This document shows positions 54,158 through 62,236 of a DNA stretch of 64,000 nt, one piece after another. The notes under the pieces are model-generated. The model saw nothing but the letters and a program-made list of their open reading frames with translations, was not told the DNA's origin and ran no database searches. Position 1 is the first letter of the stretch, and the number at the start of each line of letters is the position of its first letter. Location of the stretch: assembly GCF_000250675.2 (NCBI RefSeq), contig NC_018681.1:3224001-3288000 (forward strand), given 5' to 3'. The translations under genes were made by a program, and so were the position numbers. The stretch is from Nocardia brasiliensis ATCC 700358 (GTDB lineage: Bacteria; Actinomycetota; Actinomycetes; Mycobacteriales; Mycobacteriaceae).

Positions 54158-55094
54158 TGTCCCAGCGTCCGCCGCCGGCTTCGGCGGGCGGCAGCCACTG
54201 GGTTCGCGGATCGAAGGGGCGGAACCCGGCCGCGACGTAGCCGGCGAGCTGCCGCAGCGCGGGGCGCTGGTTGTCGCGATGCCACAGCATCGAATGGGGG
54301 TAGCCGGGTGCGGGATCGACGACCGGAAGCTGCACGATCTCCGGATGCCAAGGGGCGCGCAGACGTTCGCCGGTGAACACGTAACTGTCCGACGTGCGGG
54401 CGAGGTCGTCGAGCAGATGATCCAAGCCGAAGTCCGGGCCGGTGGTATCGATGGCGAGCCCGAAAGCCGCGGCGAGATCGTCGTAGAACCGGGCCCATTC
54501 GCTGCCCGGCACGTTGCTCGGCATCCGGGCGATCGAATCCGCCAGCTCGCGCAGGCGGACCTGACGACGGTTCGCGAGCGGGTGTTTGCGGCCGACGAGG
54601 ATGTGCAGAGGTTCGAAATAGGCGGGAATATGGGTGATCACGGTGTCGAGCGGCCCGATCGCGCGGGCGAACGCGACATCGATCGTGCCGGCGACGAGGG
54701 CGGGTAGTCCGCTGCGCAGCCCGCTGGAGGTGATGATGTCGATCTCGAAATCGGGGTGGGCCGTATGAAACGCTCTGATCAATTCCGTTGCCGCGAGCCG
54801 GGTTCCGAGCACGTCCACGCGCAGCGGGCGCTCCCGTTCGCGCACCGCGGCGGTGGCTTGGTCGGCGAGCGCGAGCAGGGCCCGAGCCTGGGGCAGGAAG
54901 GCCGCGCCGATCTCGGTCAGGCCGGTTCCGGTGCGGGTGCGTTGCAGCAGTGTGGCGCCCAGCCCCGCTTCGAGTTTCGCGATGCGCTTGGAGATCGCCT
55001 GCTGGGTCAGCTTCAGTTGGTCCGCCGCGTCGCCGAAATGCTGGTGATCGGCGATCGCGAGGAAGGCGCGCACCGCACCGCGATCCAATTCCAC
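54150..55094 (-). CDS. LysR-family transcriptional regulator
   Basis: The 314-aa product has an N-terminal winged helix (FLAIADHQHFGDAADQLKLTQQAISKRIAKLEAGLG, about 10-46) and a LysR substrate-binding domain (about 90-300). There are two very similar 15-bp sites, one before and one at the end of its gene. The effector and target genes are unknown. It is downstream of, and on the same strand as, the enoyl-CoA hydratase gene with a 68-bp gap containing its own putative operator, so it likely has its own promoter. Confidence 0.93.
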   Translation of the reverse strand: MELDRGAVRAFLAIADHQHFGDAADQLKLTQQAISKRIAKLEAGLGATLLQRTRTGTGLTEIGAAFLPQARALLALADQATAAVRERERPLRVDVLGTRLAATELIRAFHTAHPDFEIDIITSSGLRSGLPALVAGTIDVAFARAIGPLDTVITHIPAYFEPLHILVGRKHPLANRRQVRLRELADSIARMPSNVPGSEWARFYDDLAAAFGLAIDTTGPDFGLDHLLDDLARTSDSYVFTGERLRAPWHPEIVQLPVVDPAPGYPHSMLWHRDNQRPALRQLAGYVAAGFRPFDPRTQWLPPAEAGGGRWDNN

Positions 55095-55108
55095 CCGGCC
55101 GTCCTTTC

Positions 55109-55123
55109 ACAACTGTCAGTTGT
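55109..55123. promoter_or_regulatory. Candidate LysR autoregulatory operator
   Basis: ACAACTGTCAGTTGT is a perfect odd-length palindrome (7-bp arms around one base) 14 bp before the lysR start codon. Position and the T-N11-A type spacing in the T-C-A-C-A-A-C...G-T-T-G-T context fit LysR self-repression. Confidence 0.55.
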
Positions 55124-55162
55124 CGACAGCGAGCACGGTACGGTATTCGGCGGCAGCGGCTC

Positions 55163-55936
55163 TCAATACCCGCGCCAGACCGGTGTGCGCTTCTCGAGAA
55201 ACGCGTGCATGCCCTCCTGCGCGTCGCAGGTCATGGCATTGGTCGCCATCACCTCGCCCATCTGCTCGTAGGCCTGGGGTTGCGGCAAGTCGATCTGGTG
55301 GTAGAAGGCTTGTTTCCCGATGCGCAGCGTCGAGGGGCTGGCCTGCGCGATCGACTCGGCGAGTTCGTGGGTGCGCGCGGCCAGGGCGTCGGCGGGGACC
55401 ACATCGTTGATCAGCCCCCAGTCCGCGGCGGTCGGCGCGTCGATCACGGCACCGGTCAGCAGCAGTTGCATCGCACGTTTGCGGCCGATGGCCCGGCTCA
55501 CCGCGACCATCGGCGTCGAGCAGAACAGGCCGATCCGCACCCCGGGCGTCCCGAAAACGGCGTCGGGAGTGGCGAGGGCGAGGTCGCAGGTGGCGACGAG
55601 CTGACATCCCGCGGCGACGGCGGGCCCTTGCACGGACGCGAGCACCGGCTGCGGGATCTGCTGGATCGTCTGCATCAATTCGATACAGGCGGCGAAGAGG
55701 GCGCGTTCGTCGTCGAGCGAACGGTCCACCAGTTCCCCGAGATCGTGACCGGCGCAGAAGGCACGGCCCGCCGCCCGGATCACCACCACGGCGACCTCGC
55801 TATTGCCGCCGAATTCCCGCAACGCGGCAGTGAGCTCGGCCATCATGTTGGCGGACAACGGGTTCCGCTGATCGGGGCGGTTCAGCGTGAGATACCCGAT
55901 CCGAGCTCGCTGCTCGGTGACGACGTAGCTGCTCAT
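55163..55936 (-). CDS. Enoyl-CoA hydratase/isomerase family protein
   Basis: The 257-aa crotonase-fold protein has AGRAFCAGHDLGEL (oxyanion-hole residues), VQGPAVAAGCQLVATCDLALA and TPGVRIGLFCSTPMVAVSRAIGR. Position-specific acid residues expected in true hydratases (the Glu pair around residue 120-140) are not obvious, so a hydratase, isomerase or thioesterase-like role is open; closest in style is the ECHDC3-type subgroup. It is 68 bp upstream of lysR. No other beta-oxidation gene is nearby. Confidence 0.88.
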   Translation of the reverse strand: MSSYVVTEQRARIGYLTLNRPDQRNPLSANMMAELTAALREFGGNSEVAVVVIRAAGRAFCAGHDLGELVDRSLDDERALFAACIELMQTIQQIPQPVLASVQGPAVAAGCQLVATCDLALATPDAVFGTPGVRIGLFCSTPMVAVSRAIGRKRAMQLLLTGAVIDAPTAADWGLINDVVPADALAARTHELAESIAQASPSTLRIGKQAFYHQIDLPQPQAYEQMGEVMATNAMTCDAQEGMHAFLEKRTPVWRGY

Positions 55937-56091
55937 ATCGGAATGTCTACCAGTCGGGTGGTCCGTCGGCGGCGCTTTCGCGGTGGCGGTCCAGGCCTGG
56001 AGCGAGGCGCTGCGCCGGCGGCGCCGCCCGGTTCGAACACGCCGACAACCGGGGGGCTCCGTTCCGGCCGCCGATCTTGCACAATCGGTGC

Positions 56092-56835
56092 ATGCCCAAG
56101 CCTTTTCTGCTGCTGCAACTGCGGCCCGAGCGCGCCGCCGCGGACGACGAGTACCACGCCATCCTGCGGGCCGGCGAACTCGACGCCGGCGACGTGGTGC
56201 GCGTGCGGATGGAGGAGGGCTTCCCCGATCTCACCCTCGACGACTACGCCGCGGTCATCGTCGGCGGTGGACCCAGCAATGTCGGCAATGCCGACGTCGA
56301 AAAGTACGACTATCAACGGCGCTTCGAGCCCGCGTTGAAAAAGTTGCTCACCGAGATCGTCAGTCGTGACTTCCCCTACCTCGGGGCCTGCTACGGGCTC
56401 AGCGTGCTCGCGGATGTGCTGGGCGGCACGGTCAGCACCGAGAACTACGGCGAGACCGCGGGCGCGCAGACCATCGAACTGACCGACGACGCCCGCGAAG
56501 ACCCACTGCTCCAAGGTATTCCGCGAAACTTCCGGGCCTTCGTCGGCCACAAGGAGGCGTGCCAGGCGGTGCCGCCCGAGGCGGTCCTGCTCGCCGGTTC
56601 CGCCGACTGTCCGGTCCAGATGATCCGCGTCGCTCGCAATATCTACGCCACCCAGTTCCACCCCGAACTGGATGGCGACGGTCTTGCCCTCCGCATCGAG
56701 ATATACCGCCACGCAGGCTATTTCGACCCGGACGAGGCCGACTACCTCACCCGTCTCGGCCACCAGGAATCCATCACCGCACCCAAACAGATCCTGCGCC
56801 GCTTCGTCCTGCGATACGGCGGTGCGGCGACCTGA
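56092..56835 (+). CDS. Class I glutamine amidotransferase-like protein
   Basis: The 247-aa product has a triad-type class I GATase fold. The nucleophile Cys is in LGACYGLSVL and the catalytic His-Glu in TQFHPELDGD. It resembles GuaA-type stand-alone amidotransferase proteins (GMP synthase N-domain-like) but has no ATP pyrophosphatase partner here. An in-frame TTG at 56077 would add five residues; ATG 56092 is used. No ribosome site is obvious, so a leaderless transcript is possible. It is convergent with a DUF6194 gene 9 bp away. Confidence 0.85.
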   Translation: MPKPFLLLQLRPERAAADDEYHAILRAGELDAGDVVRVRMEEGFPDLTLDDYAAVIVGGGPSNVGNADVEKYDYQRRFEPALKKLLTEIVSRDFPYLGACYGLSVLADVLGGTVSTENYGETAGAQTIELTDDAREDPLLQGIPRNFRAFVGHKEACQAVPPEAVLLAGSADCPVQMIRVARNIYATQFHPELDGDGLALRIEIYRHAGYFDPDEADYLTRLGHQESITAPKQILRRFVLRYGGAAT

Positions 56836-56844
56836 TCGCGAGAG

Positions 56845-57312
56845 CTATTCGGTTGCTGTGCGTCGCTCGTAGCGGGACCGTGCGCGGTCGTAGGCGGCGC
56901 GGAGGAACCGGCGGGCCGAATCGCTGGTTCGGACAGCGGGATCGACGACGGAGATCCAGGCCGCGGCGGCGTAGGTGGGGTGTGGGAGGAAGACGTCGGT
57001 GCTGCTGTAGTCGAGGTCGGCGGGCACCTCGCGGGGCGGGTAGCCGAGGGTTTCGATGAAGGTGTCCTTACCGGCGGAGATGTTGAGGCGGAAGGCGTCC
57101 GGGCGGTTCAGACGAGAGTGTTGATCGTCGGGATAGTCCTTGGTGACGATGGTGGCGAACGGCTGGGTGTTGGTCGGGACGACGCCGTCGGGGGAGTAGT
57201 AGAAGAACTTGTCGCCCCAGGCGATCTCCGGGGTGCCGTCGCCCGGAGCCGGCGCCAGAACGAGGATGCCGTCGAGGTCGGTGAGCAGGTCGATGATCTC
57301 GTCTATCGTCAT
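56845..57312 (-). CDS. DUF6194 family protein
   Basis: The product is 155 aa, starting MTIDEIIDLLTDLDGI with the APGDGTPEIAWGDKFFYYSPDGVVP and QPFATIVTKDYPDDQHSRLNRP blocks that are typical of DUF6194 proteins. Function unknown. ATG 57312 gives the usual DUF6194 N-terminus; a TTG 21 bp upstream is less likely. It is divergent from the MerR gene across 62 bp, so the MerR protein may regulate it. Confidence 0.8.
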   Translation of the reverse strand: MTIDEIIDLLTDLDGILVLAPAPGDGTPEIAWGDKFFYYSPDGVVPTNTQPFATIVTKDYPDDQHSRLNRPDAFRLNISAGKDTFIETLGYPPREVPADLDYSSTDVFLPHPTYAAAAWISVVDPAVRTSDSARRFLRAAYDRARSRYERRTATE

Positions 57313-57374
57313 AGGTTCGAGCGTCTCATTCAAGTGCTTGTGTGGACCTGGGGCCCAAGTACGAGGAGTTCTGC

Positions 57375-58082
57375 GTGAAAAACCTCAACTCGCAGGTCAT
57401 GCGCACCGTCGATGTCGCCCGACGGGCGGGGTACTCGGTGCAGCAGATCCGCAATCTCGAACGCGACGGGGTGCTGCCGCCGGCCGAACGAACCCCGACG
57501 GGACATCGGGTCTATCGCGAGGTGCATCTGCACGCCGCGCTCGCCTATCGTGCGCTCGCCGCGGGCGCGGGTCCGGTGGCGGCCAAACAGATCCTCCGTA
57601 CTGTGCACACCGGCTCCATTGCCGAAGCACTCGCTCTGCTCGACGCCGCACACGCCCGGCTGCACGTCGAACGCGTCGAACTCGCGCACGCCAAGGCGGC
57701 CGCAGACGCCATCGCCGCCGAACCGATTGCGGCCGTGCGGGATTCCGACTCGATGACGGTGTCCGAGCTGGCCGGTGCGCTGGGTGTCCGCACGTCGACG
57801 CTGCGGCATTGGGACGCAGCAGGTCTCGTCGTCCCCGATCGTGACCGAACCGCGCGCCGCTACACCCCGAGTCAGGTTCGTGACGCGCGCATCGTTCATC
57901 AGCTTCGGCGGGCGGGCTACCGAATTCCACAGTTACGCAATGTGCTTCCGGAGTTGCGGCGGGTCCACGACGCCTCCGACGTGCATGCTGCGCTCGCCGC
58001 CCGGGATGCTGTGCTCGCGTCTCGTTCCCGCGCCCTGCTCGCTGCGGCTGCCTCCCTGCATTTGCTCGTTGTCGAGGTCTGA
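57375..58082 (+). CDS. MerR-family regulator with two MerR-type DNA-binding heads
   Basis: The product is about 235 aa. An N-terminal MerR winged helix (about 9-60, RTVDVARRAGYSVQQIRNLE) is followed by a helical linker and then a second, complete MerR domain (about 127-190, MTVSELAGALGVRTSTLRHW). Ordinary MerR proteins have one such domain per monomer. GTG 57375 has AGGAG 6 nt upstream; the GTG at 57342 lacks one. The effector is unknown. It is the last ordinary gene before the repeat-rich IS region. Confidence 0.85.
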   Translation: MKNLNSQVMRTVDVARRAGYSVQQIRNLERDGVLPPAERTPTGHRVYREVHLHAALAYRALAAGAGPVAAKQILRTVHTGSIAEALALLDAAHARLHVERVELAHAKAAADAIAAEPIAAVRDSDSMTVSELAGALGVRTSTLRHWDAAGLVVPDRDRTARRYTPSQVRDARIVHQLRRAGYRIPQLRNVLPELRRVHDASDVHAALAARDAVLASRSRALLAAAASLHLLVVEV

Positions 58083-58112
58083 GGGTGGGTTGTGGGCGAG
58101 TTCGGTTGGGGG

Positions 58113-58283
58113 TTCTTGCGTTTGGGCTTGTTGGCTGGCTGCCGATGTGTGACTTGCCCAGTGTGGTGTGCCTGCCGCGGGAGTTACATGGATGGTGCTG
58201 GGCGCGTCGTGTGCCGTACCCGGCTGTGGGTGCAGGTCAGGTGCGCGGTGTCGTGTTCCGGCGTGGTCGTCTGGCTGTGGTGG
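58113..58283 (+). repeat. Inverted repeat R1, copy 1
   Basis: About 170 bp that recurs in inverted orientation at 60012-60180 on the far side of the IS3 element. Exact shared words include GCGTTTGGGCTTGTTGGCTG and TGGATGGTGCTGGGCGCGTC. No convincing protein is encoded; the frames are Trp/Cys-rich and differ between copies. It could be a mobile or repeated intergenic element. Confidence 0.75.
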
Positions 58284-58384
58284 CGTCTCGAGCGGCTTGG
58301 GAGAAGGGGGTGGGTGGGAAGCGGCATGGTGGGTGTGGGCCGAGCGGCGTGGCGGTGGTGAATCCGCCCGGCGAGTCCGGAGAC

Positions 58385-59344
58385 TTATTGCTGTGGCAGC
58401 TCGGCGGGTTGCCGGGCTGGTTGTTGAGCGTAGTAGGCGGTCTCCATCTCGGCGGGCGGTATATCACCGCAGTGCTGGTAGAGGCGTCGATGGTTGAACC
58501 AGTCCACCCATTCGGCGGTGGCGAGCTCGACCTGATCGACGGTGCGCCACGGGGCTCGGGGTTTGATCAACTCGGTTTTGAACAACCCGTTGATCGTCTC
58601 GGCCAGAGCGTTGTCATAGGAGGAGCCGACCGCTCCGACCGAGGGCTGGATACCGGCCTCGGCGAGGCGCTCGGCGAACGCTATCGATGTGTATTGAGAC
58701 CCATGATCATTATGGTGGACAACATCTTTGATGTCCCAGCCCTGTCGTTCACGGGTCCAGATCGCGTGCTCGATCGCATCGAGTACCAGCGCGGTGGTCA
58801 TCGACGTGGCAGTGCGCCAGCCGATGACCCGCCGAGCATAGGCATCGATCACGAACGCGACATACACCCACCCAGACCAGGTCCGGACATAGGTGATGTC
58901 AGCCACCCACAACCGGTTCGGTGCCGTCGGGGCGAACCTGCGCCGCACCAGATCGGCCGGCCGGACCGCGGCCGGGTCAGCGATCGTGGTGCGTGTGACC
59001 CGGCCGCGCACCGCGCCACGTAACCCGGCAGTGCGCATCAGCCGTTCCACAGTGCAGCGAGCCACCGCGATCCCTTCCCGATTCAGTTGCAGCCACACCT
59101 TTCTCGCGCCATACACACCGAAGTTCTCCGCATGCACACGCCCGATTTCGGCGATCAGTTCCTGATCCCGATTCTCCCGCACTGTCGGCATTCGATCGCG
59201 GTGCTCGTAATAAGTCGACGGGGCGATCTTCACACCGAGCTCGGCGAGTGCAGCACAGATCGACTCGACACCCCATCGCAGGCCACCCTCGACACGACGG
59301 CCCTGATGCTCGCTGATGTATCTGACCGTCAGCGCTGTGGCCGG
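58385..59344 (-). CDS. IS3 transposase OrfB (DDE integrase core)
   Basis: The frame encodes an HTH_21 region (ELIAEIGRVHAENFGVYGARKVW) and an rve integrase core: WVADITYVRTWSGWVYVAFVIDAYARR contains the first Asp, HHNDHGSQYTS the second and SYDNALAETINGLFKTEL the catalytic Glu. The frame is open upstream past the GTG at 59233 to at least 59344 and lies at -1 to orfA. It contains no ATG, GTG or TTG in between, so production as an OrfAB fusion by ribosomal frameshift is expected. Confidence 0.88.
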   Translation of the reverse strand, partial: PATALTVRYISEHQGRRVEGGLRWGVESICAALAELGVKIAPSTYYEHRDRMPTVRENRDQELIAEIGRVHAENFGVYGARKVWLQLNREGIAVARCTVERLMRTAGLRGAVRGRVTRTTIADPAAVRPADLVRRRFAPTAPNRLWVADITYVRTWSGWVYVAFVIDAYARRVIGWRTATSMTTALVLDAIEHAIWTRERQGWDIKDVVHHNDHGSQYTSIAFAERLAEAGIQPSVGAVGSSYDNALAETINGLFKTELIKPRAPWRTVDQVELATAEWVDWFNHRRLYQHCGDIPPAEMETAYYAQQPARQPAELPQQ

Positions 59345-59649
59345 TCCAGTTCGGCCGCGAAGAAAGCCGACGCCGATTTCAGAATCGCGTTGGCACGCTT
59401 GAGTTCTGCATTCTCCCGCCGCAACCGTCTCAGCTCGTCGGACTCATCGCTGGTGACACCCGGACGAGCACCGGTATCGATCTGAGCTTGCCGCACCCAC
59501 TTACGCACCGTTTCCGGCGTCCCCACCCCCAACAACTCAGCCACCGCACCCATCGCCGCCCACTCCGACTCGTGCTGCTCCCGAATCTCGGCATACATCC
59601 GCACAGCCCGCTCACGCAACTCGACCGGATACCTCTTCCTCGACGACAC
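59329..59649 (-). CDS. IS3 transposase OrfA
   Basis: The product is 106 aa. An N-terminal helix-turn-helix of the IS3/IS911 type (SSRKRYPVELRERAVRMY through GVGTPETVRKWVRQAQ) is followed by a coiled coil with leucine repeats (LRRLRRENAELKRANAIL). It binds the element ends and regulates transposition. GTG 59649 is preceded by AAGGATGGAG; the upstream ATG at 59688 is less likely. It overlaps orfB near 59340. Confidence 0.85.
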   Translation of the reverse strand: MSSRKRYPVELRERAVRMYAEIREQHESEWAAMGAVAELLGVGTPETVRKWVRQAQIDTGARPGVTSDESDELRRLRRENAELKRANAILKSASAFFAAELDRPQR

Positions 59650-59703
59650 GACTCCATCCTTCCCAGAAGATGAAGCCCCCGGACTCACCGGGGGGACTCA
59701 GTG

Positions 59704-59749
59704 GTGGGAAGCGGGCCGAGTGAGTGCGGACCAAGCGGCGGGGCGGTGG
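59704..59749 (+). repeat. Imperfect direct repeat flanking the IS (pair of 58314-58358)
   Basis: Both flanks share GTGGGAAGCGG followed by a related G-rich block ending GCGGTGG, in direct orientation and about 46 bp long each. The IS lies between them, at the edge of the left copy. Confidence 0.5.
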
Positions 59750-59845
59750 TGCGGATCTCTTGTAGTGGTGCGGTTGCGCCGGAAGTGCGTGGTTGGTCGC
59801 GGCGGAAGCCAGGGCAGGTGTGGACCAAGCGACAGATAGGTTGGA

Positions 59846-59913
59846 GCTCACAGAGTTTCCATACGGTTCACAGGGGCTGTAACTGCTGTGAACCGCATGG
59901 AAAGTCTGTGAGC
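59846..59913. repeat. Long hairpin A of a repeated element
   Basis: 28-nt arms (59846-59873 and 59886-59913) pair with two mismatches around a 12-nt loop. It is preceded by ACCAAGCGACAGATAGG, which also precedes hairpin B. Two base-pair changes relative to B are compensatory. Confidence 0.75.
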
Positions 59914-60011
59914 CCCAGATTCACAGCGATTGGCACCGGCGAAACACGCCGAGGAGCAACAACACCCGCTCGATACCGCTGATACCTCGTCAAGGAAACG
60001 CTCGAGAACAG

Positions 60012-60180
60012 CACCACCGCCAGATGACCACGCCGGAACACGAGCCCACCCACCTGCCGTGCGCCTACAGCCGGGTACGGCACCTGACGCGCCCAGCACC
60101 ATCCACGTAACTCCCGCGGCAGGTACACAAACCAGGCCGGTCACACTTCGGCAGCCAGCCAACAAGCCCAAACGCAAGGA
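60012..60180 (-). repeat. Inverted repeat R1, copy 2
   Basis: This is the reverse-oriented copy of 58113-58283, as described there. It lies between hairpins A and B. With copy 1 it flanks the IS3 element as large inverted arms. Confidence 0.75.
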
Positions 60181-60204
60181 AACCAAGCGACAGATAGGGC
60201 GGGG

Positions 60205-60268
60205 CCACAGACCTTCCCTACGGTTCACAGGGGTTGTAGCTGCTGTGAACCGTAGGGAAGGTCTGTGG
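60205..60268. repeat. Long hairpin B of a repeated element
   Basis: 26-bp arms (60205-60230 and 60243-60268) pair perfectly around a 12-nt loop (GGGTTGTAGCTG; A has GGGCTGTAACTG). It is followed, as is A, by GCGAAACACGCCGA. It lies 50 bp from the end of the GntR gene and might also terminate it. Confidence 0.78.
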
Positions 60269-60317
60269 GTCTCCGACTCGCCCAGCGAAACACGCCGAAG
60301 CAGCGTCCCTGGCAGGC

Positions 60318-61004
60318 CTAGCCGTGGACGGCGGCGAGCATTCGGTCCTTGCCGGAGAGGATGTGGGCTTCCATCAGGTGGGCGGTGGCGGCGGTGTCGC
60401 CGGCGGCGAGGGTGTCGAGGATGGCGGCGTGTTGGTCGTTGGAGACGTGGCGGGCGGCGTCGGTTTCGAGGCCGTGGCGGCGGAAGAGGTGTAGTTCTTT
60501 GGAGACGTCGTCGTAGAGGTTGACGAGGCGGGGGTTGCCGGAGAGGGCGACGAGGGTGCGGTGCAGGTCGACGTTGCGGGGGTAGTAGTCGTCGACGGTG
60601 GGGACGGCGGCTTGGAGCCGGTCCACTTTGGCGCGTAACTCGCGCACCTGGTCCGGCGTGACCTGTTCGGCGGCCAAACGGCCGGCCAGACCGAACAGGC
60701 TGGCCCGGATGTCGTAGAGCTGGGCGGCTTCGGTCACCGAGACCTCGCGCACGAACATGCCTCGGTTGGTGCGGAATTCGACCAGCTTGCCGTATTCGAG
60801 CTGACGCAGGGCCTCGCGCACCGGGCCGCGGCTGACCCCGAGCCGCGCGGCGAGGGACGACTCGTTGATCCGGTCGCCGCCGGACAGCGCGCCGGTGATG
60901 ATCATCTGCTCTAGTTCGTCGGCGATCAGTTGCAGCAGGGAACTGGCCTGATGTTCGGCCACCCGACGCTGCAGCGCCGATATCGCCTGCGTCTGTTCGG
61001 ACAT
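60318..61004 (-). CDS. GntR-family regulator, FadR-like (FCD) subgroup
   Basis: The product is about 228 aa. The N-terminal winged helix (RINESSLAARLGVSRGPVREALRQLE, about 45-70) is joined to an all-helical FCD effector domain with candidate metal ligands (NVDLHRTLV, the HAAIL helix and EAHI). It is divergent from the dicarboxylate/tartrate operon and probably represses it until the acid is present. ATG 61004 gives the start MSEQTQAISALQ; an upstream extension to 61076 is Cys-rich and unlikely. Confidence 0.9.
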   Translation of the reverse strand: MSEQTQAISALQRRVAEHQASSLLQLIADELEQMIITGALSGGDRINESSLAARLGVSRGPVREALRQLEYGKLVEFRTNRGMFVREVSVTEAAQLYDIRASLFGLAGRLAAEQVTPDQVRELRAKVDRLQAAVPTVDDYYPRNVDLHRTLVALSGNPRLVNLYDDVSKELHLFRRHGLETDAARHVSNDQHAAILDTLAAGDTAATAHLMEAHILSGKDRMLAAVHG

Positions 61005-61114
61005 CGTCACCGGGCCCCTTCGCTCACCGCACACACAACAACACGGCAGTTTCGCAGAGTCGATCGCAAATTGCAAATCGTTGACAGTTGACGAGCGAAC
61101 TGAAGGAGGACGGA

Positions 61115-62236
61115 ATGAAGATCAAAGACATCCGGGCCAGCGTGCACACCACGACGATCGAGGTGCCGTTGCTGACCGAGCGAGTACCGGGTTACGGCCG
61201 CGAGGAACAGCGCGAGTTCGTCTTCTGCGAGGTCGAAACCGATGACGGGGTGACCGGGGTGGCCCTGACCGGTCACTTCCTGTCCCGCGCCGTGGTCGTG
61301 GCCCTGGAGCAGCACTTCCTACCGGTCGTGGTCGATATGGACCCGCGCGAACTGGAGGCGATCCATCAGCGGGTGTGGCGCAGTCTCAATCCCCGTGCCA
61401 TGACCGGTGTGGTGTCCAGCGCCCTGTCACTGCTCGACATCGCGCTGTGGGATATCAAAGGCAAGGCGGCGGGGCGTTCGGTCGCGAGCCTGCTCGGCGG
61501 CGCGCGCACCGATGTCCCGGTCTACGTGACCTTCGGCTTCCCGCAGTACGATCGCGAAACACTCACCGCCGCAGCGCAACTACAACTCGATCAAGGTTTC
61601 ACCGCGCTGAAACTCGTGGTCGCGGTGTCGGCGCTGGCCTTGGTGATCTTCATCGTCGTCGTGCTCGGCGGTGTCTCGGTGCTGGCCGGTTTCTCGCTGC
61701 TCCGCTTGATCACGGTGCTGCGCAAGGAACTCGCGGTCGTGCTCGGCACCTCGTCCTCGGAAGCGGTGCTGCCGCAACTGATGGAGCGGCTGGAGCAGGT
61801 CGGGTGCCGGCGCAGCGTGGTGGGTCTGGTGGCGCCGACCGGGTTCTCGTTCAACCTGGACGGGGTCGCGGTGGTCATCCCCATCTGCGTGGTCTTCATC
61901 GGCCAGGTCTACGGCATTCCGCTCACCTTCGGCGATCAGCTCGGACTGTTCCTCATCTTTCTGGTGCTGTCGAAAGGCACTGCCGGGATCAGCGGTTCGG
62001 CCTTCATCACGCTGGCGAACACGGTCGCCGCGACGAGCCTGGTGCCGATCGCCGGTCTGGCCCTGGTCCTTTCGGTCGATCGCTTCCTTTCACTCATCAG
62101 AGCGCTGACCAATGTGCTCGGCAATGCGGTCGCCACCGTCGTCATCGCCCGGTGGGAACCGGGCGGCCTCGATCGCGAATTGGCTGCTCGCACCATCGGG
62201 TGGTCGCGCCCGAAAAACACGGTAGGAGAGAAGTAA
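61115..62236 (+). CDS. In-frame chimera: enolase-superfamily N-terminus fused to DctA-type carrier C-terminus (probably non-functional)
   Basis: The 373-aa frame has two unrelated halves. Residues 1-167 match the capping domain and start of the barrel of a mandelate racemase/muconate-lactonising-type enzyme (ending QGFTALKLVV, where the KxK base motif begins). From about 170 on it is the C-terminal half of a DAACS carrier: TSSSEAVLP, GFSFNLDG, SKGTAGISGSAF and DRFLSLIRALTNVLGNAVAT are hairpin and TM7-TM8 signatures. Most of the barrel and the first half of the carrier are missing. AAGGAGGA precedes ATG 61115. A deletion joining two genes of one operon best explains it. The following tarD-like ATG overlaps its stop. 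Confidence 0.8.
   Translation: MKIKDIRASVHTTTIEVPLLTERVPGYGREEQREFVFCEVETDDGVTGVALTGHFLSRAVVVALEQHFLPVVVDMDPRELEAIHQRVWRSLNPRAMTGVVSSALSLLDIALWDIKGKAAGRSVASLLGGARTDVPVYVTFGFPQYDRETLTAAAQLQLDQGFTALKLVVAVSALALVIFIVVVLGGVSVLAGFSLLRLITVLRKELAVVLGTSSSEAVLPQLMERLEQVGCRRSVVGLVAPTGFSFNLDGVAVVIPICVVFIGQVYGIPLTFGDQLGLFLIFLVLSKGTAGISGSAFITLANTVAATSLVPIAGLALVLSVDRFLSLIRALTNVLGNAVATVVIARWEPGGLDRELAARTIGWSRPKNTVGEK

Larger units (their letters stand above)
58359..59700 (-). mobile_element. IS3-family insertion sequence
   Basis: The element is 1342 bp. Imperfect terminal inverted repeats begin TGAATCCGCCCGGCGAGTCC on the left and TGAGTCCCCCCGGTGAGTCC on the right (reverse strand). It is flanked by a 4-bp direct repeat GTGG (58355-58358 and 59701-59704), consistent with IS3-type target duplication. 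It contains orfA and orfB in overlapping frames with a -1 relation. Both reading frames look intact, so the element may still be active. Confidence 0.88.

Noticed and set aside
51232..54240. 1002-aa plus-strand frame
   Set aside because: Antisense of dnaE, with His/Arg/Val shadow composition.
58092..58361. Trp/Cys-rich ORFs in the repeat next to MerR
   Set aside because: Frame content differs between the two copies of the repeat, so they are not conserved proteins.
59848..60228. 126-aa minus-strand frame in the second repeat
   Set aside because: Spans both repeat and hairpin; composition is not protein-like and it is not shared by the first copy.
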